Shown here: positions 55,329-64,000 of the stretch, one piece after another
Position numbering within the stretch: position 1 is the stretch's first letter
Layout of the letters: every line of letters begins with the position of its first letter
NCBI GenBank assembly: GCA_030710605.1
Contig: CP092870.1
Location: 58,523,057-58,587,056 of the forward strand
Direction of reading: 5' to 3'
Source: Cordylochernes scorpioides
Taxonomy: Eukaryota > Arthropoda > Arachnida > Pseudoscorpiones > Chernetidae
DNA length: 64,000 nucleotides
Program-made: the position numbers and the translations under genes
Notes under the pieces: generated by a model
Told to the model about the DNA's origin: nothing
The model's database searches: none
The model's input: the letters and a program-made list of their open reading frames with translations, nothing else

Positions 55329-55584
55329 TGATATAGGATTAGCAAAAATACGATGTTTCTTTTTAAGGATTTCAAGTTGTTTTTTACTCACGTATGTTGT
55401 AGTTACGAGGACATCGCTTTAGATATAAACAAATATATATTTATTTAAGGAACGACTTGTTCCAATACAATTGTTGTAAACAAGCGAGCAAAGAATCAAA
55501 ACATAAAAGGTTGAAGCGTAGAAGTGTGACGCAATAGTAGTGACGTCAGCATCGATGATGATTAAAGTCAAAGTTTGCGTAACA
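55329..55584 (-). repeat. Copia 5' LTR
   Basis: 256 bp; the primer site TGGTAGCAGAG lies on the minus strand at 55315-55325. Confidence 0.88.
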
Positions 55585-55755
55585 TTTTCTGACTGAACTA
55601 TTTTTACCCAGTACTTAGCCAATTTGTATTTTTTCATGGCTAAAAATGCGAAAATAAACTCTTCCAGATTTTTCTCTATGTCCTGTTAAAATTTCAGCCA
55701 GATTAGGTACTTATTGAGAATTTGTATAGCCGACAAAGATATATATATATATCCT
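55585..55755 (-). repeat. unclassified repeat, right part
   Basis: Continues 46330-46608 and matches the complement of 57630-57770 (TAGCCGACAAA, ACCCAGTACTTAGCC-like blocks). It ends in an AT microsatellite. Confidence 0.6.
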
Positions 55756-55771
55756 TCCTTCCTTCCTTATA

Positions 55772-56820
55772 TCTATAAAAATGAAATGCGAAATCGATGT
55801 TTGTTATCGCTTCACGCAAAATCTACTGACTCAATCATTATGGAATTTCGCATGTAGGTAGCTGAAGATTTCGTTTAACATATAGGCTATTCAAAAAACT
55901 AACATAGTTAATGTGCTTTAAAAAAAAAAAAAAAGCGTTAGTTCCAGTCTTTTACCGCTTGAGCGCAGCACTGGTCGCGACGATAAATGAATTTGATTGG
56001 TTAATAATTAACACGTGGTTTGTTTACACGATGAATGTTAGTTTGTTCACACGATGAATGTTTTTAAAAGGTAAGATTATCCAATCGCCGTGAAACTTTA
56101 GGAAGTTATTTACTATACTACTGGTAAGATTTCTGGTTTGAATTTGATTTGAAATAAATATTCTTTGCAATTTTATTTGCAAATTTTCTACTTTCACTCG
56201 CAAGCAGCGCCTCTAGCGGCGTCTGGTTAAATTATTTTTATAAATTGTAACAAGGCTTAAACCGTTTTCCAAGTATAATAAATTTAATTTGATAATTTTG
56301 TAATATAATATTCCAATGACGTAAAAAATACTTGGAATTTCAATCTATATTAATAAAATGCAAATTTCATAAGTGTTGTTCACTAAAATCTTTCGTTACA
56401 ATGCATCAATTTCGACCAAATTTTCAACATTTATGTAAAACGAGATGGAGCAGGTTTTGCTTAACATCAAAATATTTTCCCTAACTTTAACATGCGTAAC
56501 TTCGCTGTTATCGATTAAATACAAAAAAAAACAGAGTTAATTTTATTTATATATAAATACAAAAAAAAAAATTAGCAATTCATTCAACTCAATCTAAAAA
56601 AATATTCAAAACAAGCAATTTTAAGATAACACCATATGTAAAACAGTCGGCCAAGAAAACAACAACGATATTACATCTTTCTCACAAATTCACACACAAT
56701 CTTGATTAATAATTAAAACTAATCTTTAACATTGTTTATTATACTTCATAATATATAATATTCGTTTGGCAAACTTTCACTCGGATAAAACCCGGGCGAA
56801 GCCAGGTACACATCCGCTAG
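55772..56820 (+). mobile_element. Helitron, 1.05 kb, complete ends
   Basis: Starts TCTATAAAAATG after A. It ends with the hairpin region ACCCGGGCGAAGCCAGGT and CATCCGCTAG before T. Only the ends resemble the 509-bp Helitron; the body (GCGTTAGTTCCAG, CTCGCAAGCAGCGCCTCTAG) is shared with 58103-58690. No Rep/helicase coding. Confidence 0.7.
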
Positions 56821-57240
56821 TATTAATATATATTTAAAGAAAAAATTGTAACGATTTTGTGTTAAATGTTAAAATGTAATGTTAAAATATATTTTAAGTA
56901 TTAAAGTACATTTGCTGTTGTTTTATAAAAATGATGATGCAACTTTAATTGTTGTTGTGAAAATATCTTTATTTACGGAGCTGCTAACCATAATAAATGA
57001 TTTTTGAGCCCCTAATTGTTGTCTTTTATTATCGTTTGTTTATATAAAAAAATTACATTGTATGTGATGATGATAACAAAAATGAAATTTTAAATTAATA
57101 TATATAATTCATTGTGAGAAAAAAGAAATAATTAATTATCAAATTCACAAAAGTAACAATATCTTATTTAAAATTTAATAAATTTTCAAAAAATTATGTT
57201 TTTCAAAAATATATTTAACCGCATATAACAATATTTATAT
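56821..57240. other. AT-rich sequence, nothing recognised
   Basis: Low-complexity AT-rich DNA without frames or repeat partners that I could see. Confidence 0.35.
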
Positions 57241-57604
57241 TTATATACGTTTATAAATCAATATATAGGTGGATTGGTTGTTTTCTAGAATCGTTTTAAC
57301 AAATGTTCGTTAGGCAAACTTTTACTCGGATAAAAACTGTGCGAAGCCGGGTACATTCGCTAAATACAGCTATTTACAAATCTTCAGTTGTGGCAAGATA
57401 CTATTCGTTCAACTTCAAATTACCGAGTGGACCAATTAATACTGATTTTTTTTCAACTTATCGAGTATTTTTCAAGGGACCGGGAAAAATTATCGAGAAG
57501 GTAGCCAAGTAAAGATTCAGTAGGGATTGGATGTTTGCTAGAATCGTTTTAACAAATGTTTGTTAAGCAAACTTTCACTTGGGGCGAAGCCGGGAACATA
57601 TATA
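57241..57604 (+). repeat. Helitron 3'-end fragments, two
   Basis: GGATTGGTTGTTTTCTAGAATCG and GGCAAACTTTTACTCGG lead to GCGAAGCCGGGTACATTCGCTAA at 57338-57362. A second, decayed version ends at about 57595 (GGGGCGAAGCCGGGAACAT). Between them is the TTTTTCAAGGGACCGGG block of the shorter Helitron. Confidence 0.5.
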
Positions 57605-57960
57605 TAAATATATATATTTTGTCGGCTATGCACGCCCTCAATATGTAACTAATCTCGCTGAAATTTGAACAGGACAGAGAGTTAAATCTGGAGGAGTTTT
57701 TTGCCGCATTTTAACCAATAAAAATTATACTTAACCAAGTACTGAGCAACAATATTTTTTTAGAGAGAGTCAGAAATGATGATGACAATATTTCCGTATC
57801 ATGCTGGATTGCATTAAAAAAACTTTTGGGGGAATATTCACTAAAGCAGACCACATGAAAGCCAGATAATGATTAATAGTAGGCTGGAACAAAATTCTAC
57901 CAGCGAAACATTCACTCGAGCAAAAGACACACGAAGCCAGGTCATCTCTATATATAAAAT
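57605..57960 (+). repeat. unclassified repeat with GAAGCCAGGTCATCTCTATA end
   Basis: The least interrupted copy of the family split by Copia at 46.6 kb. No frame of note. Its right end abuts a U2 snRNA fragment. Confidence 0.55.
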
Positions 57961-57999
57961 ATCGTTTCTCGGCCTTTTGGCTAAGATCATGTAGTATAT
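57961..57999 (+). ncRNA. U2 snRNA 5' fragment
   Basis: Starting at 57961 the bases read ATCGTTTCTCGGCCTTTTGG then CTAAGATCA, the highly conserved U2 5' end with one change (T for C at position 5). It goes on with TGTAGTAT after a two-base deletion, then diverges. The branch-point pairing region (GTAGTA) is kept, but the stem-loops, Sm site and 3' domain are missing, so it is a truncated pseudogene or part of a repeat. Confidence 0.75.
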
Positions 58000-58102
58000 C
58001 GCTAGATATTTTTATTTTTGTATATCTTTTTAAAAATCTATTCAGTAGAGAGTGGATATGTTTGCTCGAAAAATAAATTTCATATCCTTATCCTTCCTTA
58101 TA

Positions 58103-58700
58103 TCTATAAAAATGAAATCCATAATCGATGTTTGTTATCGCGTTGCGCAAAATCTACTGAATAAATCTTTATGAAATTTCGCATGTAGGTAGCTGAAGAT
58201 TTCGTTTAACATATAGGCTATTCAGAATACTAAAAAAGTTAATGTGCTTTTTAAAAAAATTAAAAAAACAAAAAGCGTTAGTTCCAGCCTTTTACCGCTT
58301 GGGCGCAGCACTGGTCGCGACGATAAATGAATTTGATTGGTTAATAATTAACACGTGGTTTGTTTACACGATGGATGTTAGTTTGTTCACACGATGAATG
58401 TTTTTAAAAGGTAAGATTATCCAATCGCCGTGAAACTTTAGGAAGTTATTCACTATACTACTGGGAAGATTTCTGGTTTGAATTTGATTCGAAATAAATA
58501 TTCTTTGCAATTTTATTTGCAAATTTCTACTTTCACTCGCAAGCAGCGTCTCTAGCGGCGTCTAGTGAAATTATATTTATAAATTGTAACAATGCTTAAA
58601 ATGTTTTCCAAGTATAATAAATTCAATTTGAGAATTTAGTAATATAATATTCCAATGACGTAAAAAATACTTGGCATTTCAATATTAATATATATTCTAG
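58103..58700 (+). mobile_element. Helitron-type repeat, 3' end replaced
   Basis: TCTATAAAAATG after A, and the body is nearly the same as 55772-56355. It stops at about 58690 where the LINE begins, without the terminal hairpin. Confidence 0.6.
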
Positions 58701-58896
58701 TAGCAATTGATCAACGTGGACGTGCGTCGCATCGCTCCTCGATTTCGGTAAATATTTAGATAGTATTATAAGAATCTAAAACACTGAATTGAATTATAGC
58801 ATTAAGTATAGTCTCTGAAACGCTCATTATTTAATTTTAACTATTTACTTTAAATTAAATGGACAAAAGAAAAATAGATTTGCATAAAATTTAATA

Positions 58897-59427
58897 TGGA
58901 TTTACTAATAAGAACATTGACTGTAGAATTAGATGAAATCTATGAGTATTTTGACAATAAGGTCAAACAGAGAGAGAGAGAGAACCAAAAAACCTCACAA
59001 AAAATGATCTATCCTATTTATCCACAATGGTAAAGCAGACAAAAGATGGTATTACGGCCTTGAGGGATATCAATAATCAGGACTTTTTAGATCAGCTTTC
59101 TGTGCAAGTGTCTGATGTCCTTGATCAAAAACTGGACAAATTCAAGGGAGAGAGAATTCAAGACACTGAGGTCCTCTTTCAGAGGTTTTGAAAACTCAAA
59201 CAACGAGAGATACAATAAATAAAAAACAAATTAGTGAAAAAGAATTTGTAATTATAGCGCAGCCTTTTAATGAGGGAAATAATCAAGATGTACACCACGC
59301 TATTGTTAATAAGATCAGAGTGTTAGGAGAGGAAAATAAGAAAGTTCGAGTCAATAAAATTATAAACACTAAAAAATCTATTATTAGACAAAGACAAATT
59401 CAAATGGTCACAAACTTCATTCAATAG
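58897..59427 (+). pseudogene. LINE ORF1 remnant
   Basis: The ATG at 58897 starts MDLLIRTLTVELDEIYEYF, then a GA microsatellite near 58970 and a TGA near 59190 shift or stop the frame. It goes on in another frame as KTQTTRDTINKKQ to 59427. No zinc knuckles or RRM were seen, so the identification rests on position. Confidence 0.4.
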
Positions 59428-59885
59428 TGAACCAACACAATCTCTTCGTCCATAATATTAAAACTACAACGTGTCGTAATTCTAGCGTGATCGACCTCAC
59501 TATCTCCAACAGAAATTCAATCAGTCTATTAAAAAACTGGAATACATCCATAATGACGGAGACCTCCGATCACGTGACAATAACCTACGAGATCGTTAGT
59601 AAAGACAACAGTCATATAGACGGATATAAATCAACGTGGAAATTCAGCGAAACTGACGCAAACTGGAATTCATTTTATGAAATATTTTCCCTCCCCGAAT
59701 TGCTAAGCCTCGTGGATGAAACAAACCAAATAAAAAAATCCGAAAGTGTAGATAGAGCTGTTTTAAAACTCACAGATATTATCAGTGAAGCAGCTTACGC
59801 ATCCCACAAGTTAAATTCATCCATAAACAAAAACAAAGTCAAATTCAAGTGGTGGACGAATAAACTTGAAAAAAATGAAAAATGA
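59427..59885 (+). pseudogene. LINE endonuclease, C-terminal half
   Basis: SSVIDLTISNRNS and TETSDHVTITYEI are the last blocks of the AP endonuclease-like domain, with the catalytic SDH. The domain's N-terminal active-site residues are absent. Translation then runs into the linker and loses frame at an A run near 59870. Confidence 0.75.
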
Positions 59886-59944
59886 TTTTAATTATATAAG
59901 AAATTTATTCTATCGCGCGAGGCAAAATAATTAATGAAATTTTT

Positions 59945-61993
59945 TTTAAAGCTGCTCGTAACAAATATAATAAAGCCATTAACAAGGCAAAATTTAAAAG
60001 CTGGAGATTCTTTCTCGAAGAAAACGAATCAACTAATCCTTTTGGGAACACTTATAAAACTTTCAAAACTTTAAAAGCATCATTTAACACAACAGGGATT
60101 CCATTGATAGACAACGCACCGGATTTTGCTAGGACTTCAAAAATGGAAAGTTTATTGAACGATCTTTTCCTGGACGATGATATTTCTTCCGAGGAGGAAC
60201 TTCACAAAGCAACTAGATATTACTCGCCAATTTACAATAATAGAAACAAAGTGATCATAAGCCTAAAAGATATTGAATCAATTATTGTATTATTGAAAAA
60301 TAAGAAAGCACCTGGATCAGATAATATTAGCAATAATATGATAAAATACGCCTACCCTAGGATTTCCATAATCCTCCATCAAATATTCGAAAAATGTATA
60401 AGTTTGGGATATTTCCCAGATTATTGGAAAAACTCTTTTGTGAAAATCATTCCTAAAGTAGATAAAACTAGTTATGATGTTAGTAAAAGCTACAGACCAA
60501 TTTCCTTGCTATCAAACATTTCAAATATTTTCGAAAATATAATTAAAAATAAACTAACTACCTTTTATGACGAAAACAATTTGATGAGTCATAGACAACA
60601 TGGCTTCTCCAGGCATAAATCAACAATTACTGCTATGAAAGAGCTGACTGAATCTATTCTGGAACACAAGCAAAGAGAACTGATGGCGTCGATCGCAGTG
60701 GACTTATTAGGGGCTTTTGATAATGCATGGTGGCCAGTTATAATAAAAAGAATGGATTTAGACAACGTTCCCAGCTCTCTGATTCAAATCATCCAATCCT
60801 ATTTGAATAATAAAAGGACAGTTTGTCTGTCATACGGTGGCAAAACGGTCTCCAAAAACCTTACTAAGGGATGTCCTCAGGGTAGTCCACTGTCACCGTT
60901 ATTATGGAACATCTTGCTAACCGATATTTTAATGAATTTTAAATCAACAAACGCTGAAATTATTTGCTACGCGGACGACATCTCTATTATATGTTGGCAT
61001 TATAATTTAGAGGGTCTAAAAACTGAGTTAGTGAACACCCTAAACTATGTCACTCAATGGTGTCGCTCAAACAAGTTAAAAATAAATCCAGAAAAAACAA
61101 ACTTGATTCACTTTCACAATTTCCATAGGTTCCAGTTGGAATTTCAAAAAACCGTCATAAAGCCTTCAAATGAAATCAAAATTTTGGGAATGAAATTATC
61201 TAATCATAGGTTCAAAACAAAAATAAATTTCACCCCGCACATCAATGAGATTTTGCATAAAGCGCATCGCATGAAAAATCTGCTTTTTTCCCTCAGCGGC
61301 AAAATATGGGGTATAAACTCTAATAAAAGGTTAATTTTGTATAAGACGCTAATTAGACCTATTCAAACATATGGAGCTGAAATTTGGTTTTACCAAATAA
61401 ATAACCGCTGTAAACAGAAATTAAATTCGATGCAATACCAAATTGTTCTTTGGGCTACTAGATCGTTTAAAACATCTTCCTCAAATTGTGTCCACTGTCT
61501 GGCAGAGATCCCATTCCTGACTGATTTTATCGAATCAAGATTCATTAAATATGAATTGGACCAACTAAGCGAGGAAGACCAACGAACGTTCAGTCCACAT
61601 TCTCCTTCAATAATAAATGGATTTTTAAGAACAAGAATGGAAGATATGTTTTCTAATACAAGTGATCACTTTCATCTCTTTTTCCCTTTGGGCATTCCAA
61701 AATATTTCCGCCCTGACTTTTACAATGTGCAATTCGTTACTGGTCATGGAAATTTCGGAGATTTTCTGTTTCGAATAGGAGCTATAGACGATCCGGGATG
61801 TTTATGTGGAAAGAGAAAGCAGGATCCCAGTCATCTGCTTCTTGAGTGCCCAATCTTCCAGAACTACAGAAACCGGGAAAACATCGAATACAAGGATCTT
61901 TTTATGTTTGTAAATAGTAAGGACTCGTATTTTAAATTTAGAAAATTCTGTAAATATATCTATGATTGTCTCTCTTGGTTAAAAAAACCTTAA
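59945..61993 (+). pseudogene. LINE reverse transcriptase
   Basis: The open part covers at least 629 codons to 61993 and continues upstream in frame (FKTLKASFNTTGIPL) without an obvious ATG. KKAPGSDNISNNMIK, YRPISLL, QHGFSRHKST, VDLLGAFDNAWW (LGA where KGAFD is usual), GCPQGSPLSPLLWN and CYADDISII are the ordered RT blocks; YADD is intact. LIRPIQTYGAEIW and a terminal CLCGKRKQDPSHLLLEC (C-x-C-x8-H-x4-C) follow. Frameshifts upstream separate it from the endonuclease. The long open frame suggests decay has barely begun in this part. Confidence 0.85.
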
Positions 61994-62020
61994 TCATTAC
62001 CTATTTGTATATTTTTGTGT

Positions 62021-62510
62021 TAAAAGTCGTAACATACAATATGTAAAAATATCTTTTGAATGTATGACTGGAGATGCAGATTTTCTATTGAGTGTATAAA
62101 TTGTTATTATGTAAATTTCCCTTTTGTATATAACTGAGCCGTGGTGTTGAAATAAAGAGTTTCTTAGTAGAGCGAGAGCTTCTGCGCGTGTAGCCGCTGG
62201 TTTCTGTCTTCGTTATTTTCTTTCCTGGCTTGATCACCCAAGGCAGTCCAAACTGATATCAAGACCTTAGGAGAGGGTCTTACTTGTTGGGAGGAGGTTT
62301 CTTCAATCTTGACCTCGCGTAATCTTAACAATTTAATGGCGTCCCCGGGTGGGCTGCGTGGGCTGGTCAAGTAGAGAAGACGAGAAGACCTGTAGGCGCT
62401 GTCTCCCGAGTAACAGAAGGCGGGAAGTCCTGTAGGCGCTGTCTCCCGAGGAACAGAAGACGGGAAGACCTGTGGGCGCTGTCTCCCGAGTAACAGAAGC
62501 TCAAGGTTGA
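62021..62510 (+). other. probable 5' LTR and leader of a second BEL-type element
   Basis: From TGTTAAAAGTCG near 62021 through TTGAAATAAAGAG (AATAAA at about 62151) the sequence looks like an LTR, and a Gag frame starts 1.4 kb later. The partner LTR is outside the window, so the boundaries are inferred. Short GTAGGCGCTGTCTCCCGAG repeats are at 62390-62495. Confidence 0.35.
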
Positions 62511-62905
62511 AAGGTAGAGCCTGCCGAGTGCAGAGGAAGTATTAGCCTGCCGAGGTGCAGAGGAAGTATTAGCCTGCCGAGTGCAGAGGAAGTATTAGCC
62601 TGCCGAGGTGCAGAGGAAGAATTAGCCTGCCGAGTGCAGAGGAAGTATTAGCCTGCCGAAGTGCAGAGGAAGTATTAGCCTGCCGAGTGCAGAGGAAGTA
62701 TTAGCCTGCCGAGGTGCAGAGGAAGTATTAGCCTGCCGAGTAGCAGAGGAAGTATTAGCCTGCCGAGGTGCAGAGGAAGTATTAGCCTGCCGAGTAGCAG
62801 AGGAAGTATTAGAGCCTGCCGAGTAGCAGAGGAAGTAGTGGAGCCTGCCGAGTAGCAGAGGAAGTAGGAGAGCCTGCCGAGTAGCAGAGGGAGAGTGAGA
62901 ATCTG
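62510..62905 (+). repeat. 26-29-bp tandem repeat in the leader
   Basis: About 14 units of AGCCTGCCGAG(T/G)GCAGAGGAAG with small length variants. Reverse-strand frames over it only reflect the period. Confidence 0.75.
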
Positions 62906-62919
62906 CGGAGCTCAAAGGA

Positions 62920-63310
62920 ACAGAAGCTCAAGGAGCTCAAGAAGCCCTTTGTTAAAGGTTAAAAAGAGCTCAGTGAAGCTCAAGGCTTAAAGGAGCTCAA
63001 AAGGCCCTTTGTTAAAGGTTAAAAAGAGCTCAGTGAAGCTCAAGGTTTAAAGGAGCTCAAGAAGCCCTTTGTTAAAGGTTTAAAGGATCTCAAGAGGCCC
63101 TTTGTTAAAGGTTAAAAAGAGCTCAGTGAAGCTCAAGGTTTAAAGGAGCTCAAGAAGCCCTTTGTTAAAGGTTTAAAGGAGCTCAAGAGGCCCTTTGTTA
63201 AAGGTTAAAAAGAGATCAGTGAAGCTCCAGGTTTAAAGGAGCTCGGGAAGCCCTTTGTTAAAGGTTAAAAAGAGCTCAGTGAAGCTCAAGGTGTAAAGGA
63301 GCTCGAAGGC
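62920..63310 (+). repeat. roughly 60-bp tandem repeat in the leader
   Basis: Units of GGAGCTCAAGAAGCCCTTTG, TTAAAGGTTAAAAAGAGCTC and AGTGAAGCTCAAGG; about six units, with some shortened by loss of the last block. Confidence 0.75.
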
Positions 63311-63397
63311 AAAGAAGTTGAGGATACCTACAAAGTGAAAGGCTACCTACAAGGTAAAAAGGATACCTACAAGGCGATAGGATAACTACAAGGTGAG

Positions 63398-64000
63398 ATG
63401 GAGGATGTTAGCAGAAGGCGTAGAGAGGCGATAAGAGGCGTTTTTACCGAGGTGGTAAATGATATGAATACAGAGTTAAGGGATCCTCTTATTGATAAAA
63501 GTGGCATATATGCCAAATTTGATAAATTGGAATCTCTCCATTTGGAGTTGCTGGCATTGAATGAGCGATGCCAGGCAATTTTATTGGCCAAGGATGAGGC
63601 TACTGACGGGGAGATAGATAGGGAGTTTGAGGATTGTGAACCCTACATCACGGAAAGATATTATTTAAAGGCTAGAATTCGCATAATGCGTGAGCAGGAT
63701 GGGGATGCTCAGGTCAAGACTTCTCAAATTCCACCAGGGGCGTCTAGTGCCTCTCCGAATTCAGAAACCGATAATCAGAGAGTTATCAAACTTCAAGCGA
63801 AGCCTAAGGGCGACGGAGTAAAGGATTCTGAAGATGAGCCTAAGGGCGACGGAGTAAGGGATTCTAAAGATGAGCCTAAGGGCGACGGAGTAAGGGATTC
63901 CGAAGATGAGCCTAAGGGCGACGGAGTAAATGGTCCTGAAGCAAGACCAACTGGAGATACGGAATCTAAAATAAAGAATAAGGGAGATCTACAAAAACTT
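63398..64000 (+). CDS. BEL/Pao-type Gag N-terminus, runs off the right edge
   Basis: An ATG at 63398 opens 201 codons with no stop up to the window end. It starts MEDVSRRREAIRGVFTEVV; FEDCEPYITERYYLKARIRI is close to the acidic helix block that precedes DUF1759 in BEL/Pao Gags, and KNKGDLQKL at the edge fits the start of that domain. A fourfold repeat of an EPKGDGV unit lies at about residues 143-185. The frame is clean, so this element may be younger than the one at 39.4 kb. An alternative is another retroelement Gag or host coiled-coil protein. Confidence 0.55.
   Translation, partial: MEDVSRRRREAIRGVFTEVVNDMNTELRDPLIDKSGIYAKFDKLESLHLELLALNERCQAILLAKDEATDGEIDREFEDCEPYITERYYLKARIRIMREQDGDAQVKTSQIPPGASSASPNSETDNQRVIKLQAKPKGDGVKDSEDEPKGDGVRDSKDEPKGDGVRDSEDEPKGDGVNGPEARPTGDTESKIKNKGDLQKL

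Larger units (their letters stand above)
46609..55584 (-). mobile_element. Copia LTR retrotransposon with a nested Gypsy
   Basis: LTRs at 46609-46867 (3') and 55329-55584 (5') start TGTTACGC and end TATATCA on the minus strand. TTTTC flanks both ends (46604-46608, 55585-55589). After the 5' LTR, ATT then TGGTAGCAGAG matches the start of an initiator-tRNA-Met primer site. AAGGAGGGAAT is the polypurine tract. Gag, protease, integrase, reverse transcriptase and RNase H appear in the Copia order in one frame, broken by two stops and the Gypsy insertion at 48278-52649. Without the Gypsy it is 4.6 kb. Confidence 0.9.
58700..62020 (+). mobile_element. R1-type LINE, internally deleted
   Basis: ORF1 remnant (58897-59427), half an endonuclease (59427-59885) and most of a reverse transcriptase (about 59945-61993) are in order on the plus strand. 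The N-terminal half of the AP-type endonuclease and much of ORF1 are missing at the same junction near 59420, consistent with one internal deletion. The C-terminal CCHC knuckle and GCPQGSPLSP box point to the R1/I group. No poly-A tail was seen. Confidence 0.75.

Noticed and set aside
57961..58080. Complete U2 snRNA gene
   Set aside because: Similarity stops after about 38 bases; no Sm site or 3' stem-loops follow.
62622..62915. 97-codon minus-strand frame rich in SSATRQANT repeats
   Set aside because: It is the complement of the 26-29-bp tandem repeat; repetitive by construction.

Overview
The window is animal nuclear DNA, AT-rich and dominated by transposable elements. The coding style (spliced exons), the mixture of Penelope, BEL/Pao, Copia, Gypsy, R1-type LINE, mariner, piggyBac, Helitron and tRNA-SINE sequences, and an LTR promoter with a TATA box plus a TCAGTC initiator suggest an invertebrate, most likely an arthropod. 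The species cannot be fixed from the sequence alone.

Region by region: (1) Positions 1-17.7 kb hold the only confidently recognised host gene, the DEAD-box RNA helicase DDX49 (yeast Dbp8 homologue), on the minus strand. Four internal exons are visible (17485-17723, 14336-14533, 12381-12652, 108-463). The 5' exon(s) were not found and the C-terminal exon(s) lie off the left edge. Its introns are built from transposons: a split Penelope element, a non-coding LTR element with identical 865-bp repeats, two copies of one TA-flanked MITE that have each expanded a different internal segment into a tandem array, tRNA-derived SINEs, and many copies of a repeat with a hammerhead-ribozyme-like core. (2) 17.8-26.2 kb is a patchwork of Helitrons, MITEs, a SINE split by a piggyBac-like element, fold-back elements and a GC-richer tandem repeat. 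Two possible host exons lie at 22.8-23.3 kb. (3) 26219-39049 is one 12.8-kb LARD-like element: long LTRs, a tRNA-Lys primer-binding site, a polypurine tract, a 4-bp target duplication and a 9-kb internal domain with no recognisable coding capacity. Its 5' LTR carries a later insertion, a 137-bp perfect inverted repeat around a tRNA-like sequence, absent from the 3' LTR. (4) 39.3-46.0 kb is a BEL/Pao element (GGGGG target duplication, tRNA-Tyr-type PBS) that landed in the 5' end of a decayed mariner. (5) 46.6-55.6 kb is a Copia element (TTTTC duplication) whose reverse-transcriptase region was split by a Gypsy element (CTTTT duplication). (6) 55.7-58.7 kb is Helitron-rich and contains the 5' end of a U2 snRNA. 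(7) 58.7-62.0 kb is an internally deleted R1-type LINE. (8) From about 62.0 kb to the right edge, the leader and open Gag reading frame of a second BEL/Pao-type element run out of the window.

The genes do not form a working system. The interest is in the nesting order, the ribozyme-like repeats, the array-forming MITE and the fold-back tRNA-like element. Exact target-site duplications allow much of the insertion history to be read directly.
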